From Nitrospinota bacterium (GTDB lineage: Bacteria > Nitrospinota_A > UBA7883 > JACRGQ01), in contig JAOUMJ010000007.1 of the NCBI GenBank assembly GCA_029881495.1, positions 1-64,000 of the forward strand: a stretch of 64,000 bases of DNA, given 5' to 3'. Below the pieces are notes generated by a model. The model did no database searches, had not been told where the DNA came from, and saw only the letters and a list, made by a program, of their open reading frames with translations. Numbering within the stretch: position 1 is the first letter of the stretch; each line of letters starts with the position of its first letter. Positions 26,068 to 35,540 of this stretch are shown piece by piece. The position numbers and the translations under genes are program-made.

Positions 26068-27584
26068 TCAAGAATAAGGTTTTGCAAGTTTAAGAAGTAT
26101 CGTTGCCTTTGTACCCTTATCCTTCCCTTCGCTTTCAAGAAGGATGGTCCCATCATGGTATTCGATCACCAGTTTGGCGATTGTGAGACCGAGGCCGATC
26201 CCCCCACCTTTGAACTTGTATGCGCCGGTCGAATGTTCAAGTATGTTTTCGACTGAATAATACGGGTCAAAAAGGAAATTCTGTTCATTCTCAGCAATTC
26301 CGATCCCTTCATCAATAATTTCAATTACCAGTGAACCGCGATCAATTGATGTTTTAAGGTCAACTCGTTTTCCGTCCTGAGTATATTTTATCGCGTTTGA
26401 AAGTATCTCATTGATCGCGCGGCCAAGTATCTCCCCGTTGCCGAAAATCAAGGTTTCCTCGGGTAGCCGCTCCAGATCAATAGACAGTGATATGTCACGA
26501 TTTTCGGATTTGACGACTTTCACTGTCTCAAGGAAGAGGTTCTCCAGGAACGGCACAACCTTGAATTTGTGAAACGGAATCTCTCTCTTTGACGATATGT
26601 CAAGGTGCAGGCTGGTGGCAGAAACGATCCTCTCCAGATTGTTAAAAAGAATGTCGGCCAGGTTGCATGACTTTTTCGCTTCTTCGCTGTCAGGATATTT
26701 TTCGCGGAGTTTTGATGTCAGCAGTTGAAGAGCTTTCAGATGTGTCAGGGGAGTTCGCAGTTCATGTGAGGTTGCGTGGGTGAAGAATTCCCTGGCCCTG
26801 TTCAGGTTTTGCTCCCTGGATACGTCCCGTTTGCTTGCGACAAAAGATATTATCCTGCCGTCGGAGTTGAAGACGGGTGAGATAGTAGCCAACTCTTCGT
26901 ACAGGGTGCCGTCCTTCCTCTTATTTGTAAAAAAGCCTTCCCAGACATTGCCCCCCTTTATGGTATCCCACAGATTTTTATAGAAAGCCTCATCATGTTT
27001 GCCGCTTTTGATAATGCGCGGATTCTGTCCTATTGCCTCCGCAGTGGTGAATCCGGTGGCCTTCTCGAATGCCCTGTTTGCATATTCGATCTTCCCGTCA
27101 GGGTCTGTAATTACAATTGTATCGGGGGACTGCTCGACGGCTGTCAACAGACGGCTCCTTTCATCCTCCCTGTTCTTGCGGTCGGTAATATCCTGAACCG
27201 TTCCTGGTATCTGGGTTGCCTTCCCGTCATCATCCAGCATCGGTTCACCCATTGCCTGTACCCATTTAATGGCGTCGTCTCTCATCAGAAGCCGATGTTC
27301 GATGTTCCAGGGCTCACCAAAATCGATCCCCCGCTGGATGGTTTTAAGGTCGAATTCCCTGTCATCCGGGTGTACGACGTCGGCAAAAGCCGGGAGTGTC
27401 GCTTGGTCTCTGAAAAGGCCGAAGATATTGAAAAGTTCGGTTGAGCCTTCAACATTGCCTGTTGCGGGATCCAGTTTCCAGTGACCCAGCCTGGTGATGG
27501 CCTGCGCCTTTTCGAGGCAAATATGACAACGCCCTCAGACGTAAAATCAGAGACATTTTCAAATCGCTTTAGAACACTGTCCAT
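26068..27584 (-). CDS. PAS-PAS sensor histidine kinase with disrupted 5' end
   Basis: From the ATG at 27285 the frame gives 405 residues: the tail of one PAS domain (WVQAMGEPMLDDDGKATQ), a second PAS domain (EQSPDTIVITDPDGKIEYAN), a HisKA domain with phospho-acceptor in TSHELRTPLTHL, and HATPase_c with NEILSNAIKYT, DEGIGI and GGGIGLGLTIAK. The same frame continues upstream to 27534 and codes the missing first half of the PAS (ITRLGHWKLDPATG ... HPDDREFDL) but contains no ATG, GTG or TTG. An ATG at 27584 with an SD-like GGTGA opens MDSVLKRFENVSDF in another frame. A frameshift near 27500-27534 would join them, either as a real mutation or a sequence error. Confidence 0.8.
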
Positions 27585-27653
27585 TTCGTTTGTTCACCAA
27601 AATTATGTTTTTTTCTGGGCAGTTTTCATAGAAAGCATCGCGCACCCTCTATT

Positions 27654-27670
27654 ATGTTACTGTGTAACAT
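27654..27670. promoter_or_regulatory. 17-bp inverted repeat upstream of the histidine kinase
   Basis: ATGTTAC and GTAACAT are perfect 7-bp arms around TGT. The site is 70 bases upstream of the kinase ATG in an AT-rich stretch. Its form suits a dimeric repressor operator. The gap 27585-27842 holds nothing else I can name. Confidence 0.35.
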
Positions 27671-27842
27671 CTGCAATAACAAGAAATATAATGTTAAAAT
27701 AAGTTACTTATCGATTTCTCAACTGGTGGATAAACAGTGAGTATTGACGCTCCTGTTGTCAGCAGTATATTGCAGTTCTGCTAAATGTAAAATTGCTTGG
27801 GGGTAACGAGCGATGTTTTGTTGAGAGGAGAGTTAGGGGGTA

Positions 27843-28793
27843 TTAAAACATCCAGCCGAAATATTTTACCCGGTAGAGCGTCGGCATCAGAACATGGTCT
27901 ATGAATAGTCCGTTCCTTTCGTCATCCTCCATATTTAGAATCCCCGTAATGAAGCCGTTCTCGGTAGGGACGCGGGAAAGAGACTGGACATAGTAGGCGA
28001 GGGCGAGCATCTCATCAGGTTTCAGCGATTTTGCGAACGACTGCATCGGCGTGCCGGCAAGTCCGGTTGCGATGGAGAGGTATATCTCATCGATATCCTT
28101 GCCACGCTTTAATCCTCTCTCTTTCAGATTTGCAGGTTTGATGGGGCGTTGCCAGTCGTCTTTAAGTTCGCCGGCTTTTTCGCCGTCCCCTTTCCCTTCG
28201 TGTCCGTGACACTCGTAGCATTTCGCCTTGCTGTAGATCTCCGCCCCGAACTTCATGTATTGAGGTCTGCTCATTATCGGGGAAGGGATGTATACCTTCT
28301 CAGGTTTGTCAGCCCCCTCGAACAGGTCGGAAAAAGTCTTTACATAGTAGGTCAATTGCCACTTTTCAGTCGTGGTAAGGCCGGGCCATGCAAGCATACC
28401 CGTGCCGTGAAGACCGCGCGAAATGGTTTTGAAAATATCAAGATTGTCAGGTACCGCTCCTTTGGTAGAGCGGAACTTGAAAACGCCGGTGGTGAAATCG
28501 GTCGGCCTTGTTTTGAGTCTTTCTGCTTTGCTCCCTCTCCCGTCCCCCATGGTTCCATGGCAAACCGCGCATCGCAATTCATAGTTCACCCTTCCGACCC
28601 GGATGTTCTCCGCATCCTCAGTGGGGCGCTCTGTTTTGAGGTCAAGCGGAACGGTTTTACCGTTCATCCACAATGTGATGGTTTCTATCCCCTGTATGCC
28701 CCCCACGCTGTTATAGCCGAGATTTGCCAGGGCGCCCAGGGAGATGACGGCGGCGATTATCAGAGCCGCGATGATTATGTTTTTAGTTTTCAA
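27843..28793 (-). CDS. membrane-anchored dihaem cytochrome c
   Basis: 316 residues. One N-terminal membrane segment (NIIIAALIIAAVISLGALA) anchors two cytochrome c domains in the periplasm. The haem motifs are CAVCH (residues 75-79) and CYECH (192-196), each followed by a GDG turn. Distal Met candidates are in GTGMLAWPGL and GTPMQSFAKSL. It resembles small electron-transfer or oxidase-linked cytochromes of the CccA/CycA type. There is no partner oxidoreductase gene nearby, so its donor and acceptor are unknown. Confidence 0.9.
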   Translation of the reverse strand: MKTKNIIIAALIIAAVISLGALANLGYNSVGGIQGIETITLWMNGKTVPLDLKTERPTEDAENIRVGRVNYELRCAVCHGTMGDGRGSKAERLKTRPTDFTTGVFKFRSTKGAVPDNLDIFKTISRGLHGTGMLAWPGLTTTEKWQLTYYVKTFSDLFEGADKPEKVYIPSPIMSRPQYMKFGAEIYSKAKCYECHGHEGKGDGEKAGELKDDWQRPIKPANLKERGLKRGKDIDEIYLSIATGLAGTPMQSFAKSLKPDEMLALAYYVQSLSRVPTENGFITGILNMEDDERNGLFIDHVLMPTLYRVKYFGWMF

Positions 28794-28992
28794 TGTATTT
28801 TCTGTTTTGTAGTCTGCATTGTAGAGTCGCCTTGGGTAATATTTTATATCTATTCGTCCGGTTCTTCCATGTTTATCGGGAAAAACCGTTTCACCGGGAT
28901 GTTTGCGCCCGCCGCGCTTGCGGTTTCGCTTCAGCGATTGCCCGGCTAAAAAACAGCGAAGCCACCCGGCGGGAATTCTTCTTTTCTTGGTG

Positions 28993-29574
28993 CTAGGCTT
29001 TGAGTTTTACGAAAACACCTTCCTGAATGCAGAATTCTATGAAGAATGCTTTCATGCTTGGGGTAAGTATCTGCGACCGGACAAAGAAAAAGCCTCTCGC
29101 GTCAACAGGCGAAAGGTTCAGCTGCGTATTTACGAGCATGGTCATAGGCGTGCCAGATGTCGCCTGGAACCCGTATTTTCTCTCAAGATTCTTCCTGAAG
29201 CTCCCGACAACCTGGTTGCAAATCTCGCCGAGGGTATTTGTCACCTCTTCGGCTATGACCTTTGGTGTATCTTCAGGGCCCATCCCCATCCCCTTCATGA
29301 ATTCCGAAACGACGTCGATTGCCGCCTCTTCGGGGTAGTTTATGATTACGAGGCCGTTTATGCCACCTGTGAAATCGAGGAGGGATGCGACGCGATGGCG
29401 CGTCTGGGCAGAGTTGATAAGGTAGTAAGAGGGGGATACGGTAAACTTCCCTTTTCCGCCAAGCTTGTTGAACGCTTCAATATAGCTCTCGGAAAAAAGT
29501 TTTGTCATCTTGATAGCGTTTGCCGCTTCGGGTGATGACGAGCGGTGTACCCCTTCAGCATGTGCCTGATCCAT
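28993..29574 (-). CDS. CheX-like chemotaxis phosphatase family protein
   Basis: 193 residues. EEVTNTLGEICNQVVG matches the E-x2-N acidic/asparagine motif by which CheX/CheC/FliY proteins dephosphorylate CheY-P. The flanking GLVIINYPEEAAIDVVSEF is also CheX-like. No other chemotaxis gene adjoins it, although an Hpt-STAS protein and two kinases are within the window. Function as a CheY-P phosphatase is inferred from the motif only. Confidence 0.72.
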   Translation of the reverse strand: MDQAHAEGVHRSSSPEAANAIKMTKLFSESYIEAFNKLGGKGKFTVSPSYYLINSAQTRHRVASLLDFTGGINGLVIINYPEEAAIDVVSEFMKGMGMGPEDTPKVIAEEVTNTLGEICNQVVGSFRKNLERKYGFQATSGTPMTMLVNTQLNLSPVDARGFFFVRSQILTPSMKAFFIEFCIQEGVFVKLKA

Positions 29575-29990
29575 TTATAAACCTCCTGCTCTGCAAGTAA
29601 TTCAGTTCCGAATTTTTCGGCATTCGTAGATCTGTCCGCTTCGTAATATGCTGGGCGGACGTTTTTCTCCTCTATGGTATATCGGCCAAATCGGCATATA
29701 CCTTAGCCTTCCAATTTAAATAATATCCGATTTTTCAGCGCTCATGCGATCGACTTTTGCGGTATCAGCGATTGTTTGGAGAATAAAATCGGCTTTTCGA
29801 GAGCTTTCTACCAAAAAGGCAAAACGGAGAACTCTTGCGTGCTGGCTGTAACTAATTGAATAAATGGCATATGCAAGAAGACGCTAACCGCCTATCGCTT
29901 CTCTTTTCATCGGAACGATTCTGGTTGTTTATTACCGGATCGGCTGGCAATTCATTTGAAATAGGTTGGTTCACAACGTAGAATTCCGGC
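29575..29990. other. gene-free stretch with one inverted repeat
   Basis: This divergent intergenic region is AT-rich and has no convincing gene. At 29676-29702 GGTATAT and ATATACC form 7-bp arms around a 13-base centre containing a smaller GCC/GGC pair. This could be an operator for either flanking gene. I see no tRNA, riboswitch or clear sigma-70 promoter. Confidence 0.4.
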
Positions 29991-31103
29991 ATGACCTTTA
30001 TCGCCGGGATTTGCCGATTTCCATTTCTCTTTTTCGTATTGATGATCGTTGTTCCACATACGAACAATGCTGAAGGGGCGACCATCACCGTACCCCAGGA
30101 TGAAAAGACCTGGATGGCGCATACACCGTTAAAGGTGGATAAAGGGGTCGTATTGTTCGATGTCGACAAGAGGGAAAACCTGATGCTTGCCATGCCGAAC
30201 GTCGCGGCAGTTTCATTTGAATACGAGACTGACGGGAATTTCCTGGTTTCATCTTCTTCTCTGACACCGGGTGGCGAGCAGATTGACTATCTCTTCAGCG
30301 AACGGAAGAAGATATGGAGCGGGACAGGGCGGGTTGAGTTTGATCTCAGGCGAACGATAGGGTGGTCGCCCGGCAGCAGGCCTATGCTGATATTTGAGGG
30401 GACGGGGAATTTCAGAATTAGAAATCTGGCAGTTACCACGCCGGCAAACCTGCGGGATTACAGCGCGGAAAAAGGATCCGCTTTTTTCTGGAAACCGATA
30501 AGCATCTGGCATACGACTATCAACTTTATTACGCCGGCATATTGGGATGTAAACAGGAATATCAGTTTTTCCTTAATGCTTGGAGTTTCATATCTCGTTT
30601 TGGTCGTTGTTCTGATTTTCGCACGGCTTTATTCGAAAAAGATAAAGACGGAAAAGTTTGCGGTATTGATATCCCTGACGGGGGTCTGCATATTTGCGCT
30701 TCACTTTGCTTTCAGGCTTGCCCCTTCCGTCAATTACAATATTCTCGATTCAAACGAAGAGAAAATTAAACTCAATTACTATTATCCCGAGTTCGGCATT
30801 CTTGTCTCAAAGGCAAGAGAGATAATTGGAACCGGCGATACAGTAGTGGTGATGTACGAAAGCGGGGATTGGTTCTCGCCTGAGGCCTTCTGCTTTAACA
30901 TTGTTCCCGAAAGGTGCGTTTTTTATGAACCTGACAATGATACGCTTTTTGGAAATCCATGGCCGGGTCTTCCGACATACGTAAAGGCGGACATCAACAG
31001 CGTGAACGCGATCGTTTCATACAATTCGGCGTATCCGCTCCCCGTAGGCTTCAGGAAGGTGTATGAGCTCAACAGGAATGTTTTCATAGCGAGGAAAGAG
31101 TGA
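29991..31103 (+). CDS. membrane protein of unknown function, partner of the next gene
   Basis: 370 residues. It opens with a hydrophobic signal or anchor (FPFLFFVLMIVVPHT). A beta-rich extracytoplasmic domain (about 25-170; GNFRIRNLAVTTP) is followed by two membrane segments (LMLGVSYLVLVVVLIFARLY and AVLISLTGVCIFALHFAF). The soluble C-terminal part (GTGDTVVVMYESGDWFSPEAF) resembles the periplasmic tail of some GT-C proteins. Its TGA overlaps the GTG of the next gene, so the two are coupled and likely to form a unit. No family is named with confidence. Confidence 0.7.
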   Translation: MTFIAGICRFPFLFFVLMIVVPHTNNAEGATITVPQDEKTWMAHTPLKVDKGVVLFDVDKRENLMLAMPNVAAVSFEYETDGNFLVSSSSLTPGGEQIDYLFSERKKIWSGTGRVEFDLRRTIGWSPGSRPMLIFEGTGNFRIRNLAVTTPANLRDYSAEKGSAFFWKPISIWHTTINFITPAYWDVNRNISFSLMLGVSYLVLVVVLIFARLYSKKIKTEKFAVLISLTGVCIFALHFAFRLAPSVNYNILDSNEEKIKLNYYYPEFGILVSKAREIIGTGDTVVVMYESGDWFSPEAFCFNIVPERCVFYEPDNDTLFGNPWPGLPTYVKADINSVNAIVSYNSAYPLPVGFRKVYELNRNVFIARKE

Positions 31104-32491
31104 TCTACCTCATAAGCGCAACGCTTACAGCGGTTTCAGGCTATGTCATAGGCCATCACGCCCGGTTGTTGCGGAAAAACCTGGCGTACGATATTGCCCT
31201 CGGCTGGTTTATCGGTTCCGGATACTTTTCTCTTGCGTATCTTGCGGTTCAACATGTTACGGGGGTGGCACCGATGGCATCCATCTCAGTCGGCATAGTC
31301 GCCTTACCGCTTTTATCGGCGGGGTACAGGTGGAGGGAGTTTAGCGGCTTTGTAGCAGAGACTTTATCGCGCCATAAACTGCGGCAGGAAAAGATATCTT
31401 TTTCCGCGTTCGAAGCGATATTGGTCGCCGTTGTGGTCGCGGTAGTCCTGCTCGCTGTTTTTCACGGGATCAGTACGCCTACCAATGGAGATGACGCGCT
31501 GAGGTCGCGCGGATACCACCCGCTACTGGTGCATGCGGGCGTTGTGGACATAAATAATTCCATCTTTCATAACGGGATCTGGCCAAACTATGCCCCGCTG
31601 TTATCGTGGCACCTGAATGGGAGCGCGGATCATTTTTATCTGAATTACGGTGTTTTAACTTTGGCCGTATTCTTTATGGTGCTTGTCTATACTTCGCCTG
31701 CGCAAAAAAGGAATACGCGTCAGGGGCTTTATTCCCTTTTCCTTGTAGTTTCGATCCCGCTTTTCGTCTTTCATATGACATCAACGTACATCGACATATT
31801 CCTGATAGTTGCGGTAGCGCTTGGATATTTATTCTTTTCTTTATATATCAGGGACGGCGATGAGACCGATCTGAATACATCCATCATCTTTTTTACGCTT
31901 GTATCTTTTGCCAAAACGAAGGGGATAATAACAGGCCTTACCGGATTCGGTTTTATCGGGATGTATCTTGTCCGGGAATTTTGGGAAAACAGGCGTCTCC
32001 CGTCCATTAGGGTAGCCGGATTCGGTGTTCCCTTCCTGCTATTTTTGGCAATAAAGGAGTATCACGATCCTATGCTATCAGGTCTTTTCCGCATGGCGGC
32101 CGGCGCGCCAGCGGACATTATCCGGCAGAGTAATGAAGTAATGCCTGATAATACGGTAGGGGAAAAGAGCGCGGCTTTTTGGCACTCTCTTTTTATAAGC
32201 GGCAATTTCGGCATTCATTTTTACCTTTTGATCGGGGCGACTGTTGCGTATTTCAGGAGGATTTTCAGCACGAAACTTGTATGGGATTTCCTATTTCTTT
32301 CAGCAATATTTTTTGAGACGTATTATTTCATGGTCTATTGGTACGTAAACATGCCATACCATCAGTCGATCCTTCACAGGGTTGTTATGATGCTTTCCGT
32401 GATTTGCGCCCTTTTTCTTGCCACATGTTTCGCCAGGGGGGAGGACGAAGGAGAGATTGGCGAAACAGGGGGGCGGCAAGGGCCTGTTTGA
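31100..32491 (+). CDS. polytopic membrane protein, possible GT-C glycosyltransferase
   Basis: 463 residues with about ten membrane segments, GTG start overlapping the previous stop. After the first helices the extracytoplasmic loop STPTNGDDALRSRGYHPLL contains an Asp pair, as in the first loop of polyprenyl-phosphate-dependent GT-C enzymes (PMT/ArnT-like). This is structural resemblance only. The small soluble partner and the polyprenyl-phosphate sugar synthase at 5103-5897 make a role in extracytoplasmic glycosylation plausible. Confidence 0.65.
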   Translation: MIYLISATLTAVSGYVIGHHARLLRKNLAYDIALGWFIGSGYFSLAYLAVQHVTGVAPMASISVGIVALPLLSAGYRWREFSGFVAETLSRHKLRQEKISFSAFEAILVAVVVAVVLLAVFHGISTPTNGDDALRSRGYHPLLVHAGVVDINNSIFHNGIWPNYAPLLSWHLNGSADHFYLNYGVLTLAVFFMVLVYTSPAQKRNTRQGLYSLFLVVSIPLFVFHMTSTYIDIFLIVAVALGYLFFSLYIRDGDETDLNTSIIFFTLVSFAKTKGIITGLTGFGFIGMYLVREFWENRRLPSIRVAGFGVPFLLFLAIKEYHDPMLSGLFRMAAGAPADIIRQSNEVMPDNTVGEKSAAFWHSLFISGNFGIHFYLLIGATVAYFRRIFSTKLVWDFLFLSAIFFETYYFMVYWYVNMPYHQSILHRVVMMLSVICALFLATCFARGEDEGEIGETGGRQGPV

Positions 32492-32578
32492 CGAAAAATT
32501 TGTTTTTTCGGTTTTTCTTGAACTTTTCATCCGGTTAGGTTTTAATCTATCCTTTTGATTTTATTAAATAGGAGTTAA

Positions 32579-32911
32579 TTGATGTTTTCGCTGGTAGACA
32601 ACGCCTTCGCTATGGCACCACCTACGGGGGCCGAGGTATCGACGGTCGACACTATTATGAGTTTCGCTCCGCTGATACTACTTCTGTTTATCTTTTATGT
32701 GTTTATTATTCGCCCGCAGGGAAAGAAACAGCAGGAGACAAAACAGATGATAGAAAACCTGAAGGAAGGGGACAGGGTGCTAACCTCCGGCGGTATCATC
32801 GGGACTATTGTGAAGGTCAAGGATGACGAACTTACTGTTGAGATAGCGAAAGAGGTTAAAGTGAAAATAAATAAAAATTACGTTTCATCACTGGTGACGA
32901 AAAGCATATGA
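32579..32911 (+). CDS. yajC: Sec translocase accessory subunit YajC
   Basis: 110 residues. A single membrane segment (FAPLILLLFIFYVFIIRPQGKKQQE) carries the family signature ending in RPQ, followed by a charged beta domain (LKEGDRVLTSGGIIGTIVKV). YajC binds SecDF at the inner membrane. The ATG follows TAGGAG, and secD overlaps its end by 4 bases. Confidence 0.97.
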   Translation: MMFSLVDNAFAMAPPTGAEVSTVDTIMSFAPLILLLFIFYVFIIRPQGKKQQETKQMIENLKEGDRVLTSGGIIGTIVKVKDDELTVEIAKEVKVKINKNYVSSLVTKSI

Positions 32912-34458
32912 ACAAACCTCTTCTTTGGCGTTTTGGATTGACCGCGGTTGTGCTTATAACCGCGCTTTACTCAGCTCTTCCGCTGGAAAAGAAGATCAAG
33001 CTCGGACTGGATCTCCAGGGGGGGATGTACCTCGTGTATGAGGTCGAAACAGACAAGGCAATTCAACTGAAGCTTGAAAGGCTCAGGAACGAAATAAAGG
33101 ATGCACTTGAGAACGACGGCATTGGCGTCGGGCATATGGATACCGAGGGGGGCAACTCTCTGAGGGTGGTTCTTGCCAATCCTGACGATACAGTATCGGC
33201 TAAGAGGATTTTTTCTGAATTTTCCGATCTGAGCGAAGATTCCGGCCAGCCGCAAGGGGAGCTTGTTTATACATTCAGCGAATACAAGGCCAAAACGCTG
33301 AGACAGAATTCAGTCGACCAGGCGCTTGAAACCCTGCGGAACAGGATAGACGCGTTTGGCGTTTCGGAACCTGGCATTCAGAGGCAGGGGGAGAACAGGA
33401 TACTTATAATGCTTCCGGGGGTACAGGATCCCGATCGGGCGAAATCGCTCATCAAAACCACCGCAATGCTTGAGTTCAAGATGGTAGATGAAGATGCGAG
33501 CATCGAGAAGGCCGTGGCGGGTGATATCCCTGCTGGCCGAGAGGTACTCTGGAGATACGAAATAGATCCCAACACCGGAAAGAATGAGAAAAGAAACGCG
33601 TATGTATTGATGAAGAACGCTCTCCTTACAGGCGAATCGATCGAGGACGCCGACGTGCGTATTGATCAGAGTTACAACGAACCATACGTACTTCTGGTTT
33701 TCGACAGCGAAGGGGGACGGAGGTTCGCCGAGATAACGGAAAAGAACGTGAACAAGAGGTTTGCCATTATTCTGGACGGGAAGGTGCATTCCGCTCCTGT
33801 CATTCAGGAGCGCATCGGAGGTGGTAGGGCGCAGATCTCGGGCGGATTCTCGACCGAAGAGGCCCACGATCTTGCGATAGTACTGAAGGCCGGTGCGTTG
33901 CCGGCACCGTTGCATCTCCTTGAAGAGCGAACTGTTGGCCCCACTCTCGGCGCGGACAGCGTAGCAAAAGGGGTAAAATCGATTATTTTTGGATTGGTCA
34001 CCGTAATACTCTTTATGCTTGCCTACTACAGGATAGGGGGGATAATCGCCGACTTTGCGCTCATTTTGAACCTTGTGGTCATCGCGGGGATAATGGGCTA
34101 TCTCGAAGCTACGCTTACACTCCCGGGCATCGCGGGAATTATCCTCACAGTCGGTATGGCGGTGGATGCGAACGTTCTGGTCTTTGAGCGAATTCGCGAG
34201 GAGGTCGCGAACGGGAAAACGATACGCGCGGCGGTTGAGGCCGGCTTTTCAAAGGCGTTCCTCACGATTATCGATGCGAACATTACGACTCTTATCGCGG
34301 CGATAGTGCTGTTTCAGTTCGGTACCGGTCCTTTGAAAGGGTTTGCCGTGACCCTGACCATCGGCATATTGGCATCAATGTTTACCGCGGTTTTTGTTTC
34401 GCGGACAGTTTTTAACCTGATACTTTCCAGCCGGAAAGTTACAAGTGTGAGCATCTGA
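32908..34458 (+). CDS. secD: protein translocase subunit SecD
   Basis: 516 residues. RND-type protein using the proton gradient to pull exported proteins through SecYEG. It has an N-terminal membrane helix, the signature GLDLQGGMYLVYEV, a periplasmic P1 domain (about 40-330), then membrane segments 2-6 with GMAVDANVLVFERIREE and AFLTIIDANITTLI, carrying the conserved Asp of the proton path. Confidence 0.97.
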   Translation: MNKPLLWRFGLTAVVLITALYSALPLEKKIKLGLDLQGGMYLVYEVETDKAIQLKLERLRNEIKDALENDGIGVGHMDTEGGNSLRVVLANPDDTVSAKRIFSEFSDLSEDSGQPQGELVYTFSEYKAKTLRQNSVDQALETLRNRIDAFGVSEPGIQRQGENRILIMLPGVQDPDRAKSLIKTTAMLEFKMVDEDASIEKAVAGDIPAGREVLWRYEIDPNTGKNEKRNAYVLMKNALLTGESIEDADVRIDQSYNEPYVLLVFDSEGGRRFAEITEKNVNKRFAIILDGKVHSAPVIQERIGGGRAQISGGFSTEEAHDLAIVLKAGALPAPLHLLEERTVGPTLGADSVAKGVKSIIFGLVTVILFMLAYYRIGGIIADFALILNLVVIAGIMGYLEATLTLPGIAGIILTVGMAVDANVLVFERIREEVANGKTIRAAVEAGFSKAFLTIIDANITTLIAAIVLFQFGTGPLKGFAVTLTIGILASMFTAVFVSRTVFNLILSSRKVTSVSI

Positions 34459-34460
34459 AC

Positions 34461-35384
34461 ATGAGATTTTCGATTAGCAATTTAAACTATAAGTTTCTTG
34501 ATTTTAGAAAGACCGGGTATATATTCTCCGCAGTATTGATCACTATTTCATTGCTCAGCGTGGCTTTGCACGGGGGATTGAAATACGGGATAGATTTTGC
34601 CGGCGGCACACTGATACAGATCAAATTCAAGGAGCCTGTCGACATCAGAGAGGTAAGGAAGATCGTGAATGCCCTTGATGCAAACGGCGGGGACATTCAG
34701 GAATTTGGCGAGCCTGAGGTCATTATCATCAATCTCCACTCCGAAGACGGGGCGCATGATAAAACAGTACAGATGGTTAAAGAAAGTCTGGTTGGCAAGT
34801 ATGGGGAGGACGGTTTTATCATTGAAAGGGTCGAGATGGTTGGACCAAAGGTTGGAAGCGATCTTTCAACAAAGGCCATTATGTCTATCCTTTACTCCTT
34901 GATAGGGATACTTATTTATGTTTCATACAGGTTCGAATTCCGCTTTGCCGTCGCGGCGGTAGTAGCGCTGGCGCACGATACGATCATTACGGTTGGCGCC
35001 TTTTCCATCGCGGACAAGGAGTTCGCGCTGCCGGTTGTTGCCGCGTTGCTTACGGTGATCGGTTACTCGCTCAATGATACGATAGTCGTGTTCGACCGCA
35101 TCAGGGAGGACCTGAGGCTGAAGAGGTCTTTGCCGATAAACGACTTGATCAACGGTAGCATAAACGCCACGTTGAGCCGTACCGTTATTACATCCGGCAC
35201 CACGCTCCTTGTTGTTTTGGCGATCTTTATCTTCGGCGGTTCGGTTATTCATGATTTCGCCTTTGCGCTCCTGGTTGGTATCGGGATTGGTACCTACTCA
35301 TCGATATTCATTGCGTCTCCGCTACTTCTGTTCTGGCCCGGGACTACAACCCAGACGCTAAGTCTTGCTGTAAAAAAGAAATAG
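34461..35384 (+). CDS. secF: protein translocase subunit SecF
   Basis: 307 residues, 2 bases after secD. YGIDFAGGTLIQIKF is the SecF D1-type signature; GYSLNDTIVVFDRIRED and LSRTVITSGTTLLVVLAIF are the TM4-TM5 motifs. It completes yajC-secD-secF in the standard order. Confidence 0.97.
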   Translation: MRFSISNLNYKFLDFRKTGYIFSAVLITISLLSVALHGGLKYGIDFAGGTLIQIKFKEPVDIREVRKIVNALDANGGDIQEFGEPEVIIINLHSEDGAHDKTVQMVKESLVGKYGEDGFIIERVEMVGPKVGSDLSTKAIMSILYSLIGILIYVSYRFEFRFAVAAVVALAHDTIITVGAFSIADKEFALPVVAALLTVIGYSLNDTIVVFDRIREDLRLKRSLPINDLINGSINATLSRTVITSGTTLLVVLAIFIFGGSVIHDFAFALLVGIGIGTYSSIFIASPLLLFWPGTTTQTLSLAVKKK

Positions 35385-35401
35385 GATAGAGACGCGTACA
35401 T

Positions 35402-35435
35402 AGGCGCAACTTCAGGCCTACTGGCCACAGCGCCT
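35402..35435. terminator. stem-loop after secF, possible terminator
   Basis: AGGCGC and GCGCCT form an outer stem and GGCC-TACT-GGCC an inner one. There is no T-run, so Rho-independent termination is uncertain. It lies in the gap between secF and the convergent kinase gene. Confidence 0.3.
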
Positions 35436-35540
35436 GGTATTATTGACATCCCTTTCTCGAACTGCAATCAGGCAAATTGCGAATTTGGCTGGGCCAACAC
35501 AAACCTTGGCATGATGATTACTTTGGAGGGAGTCAGTTCC

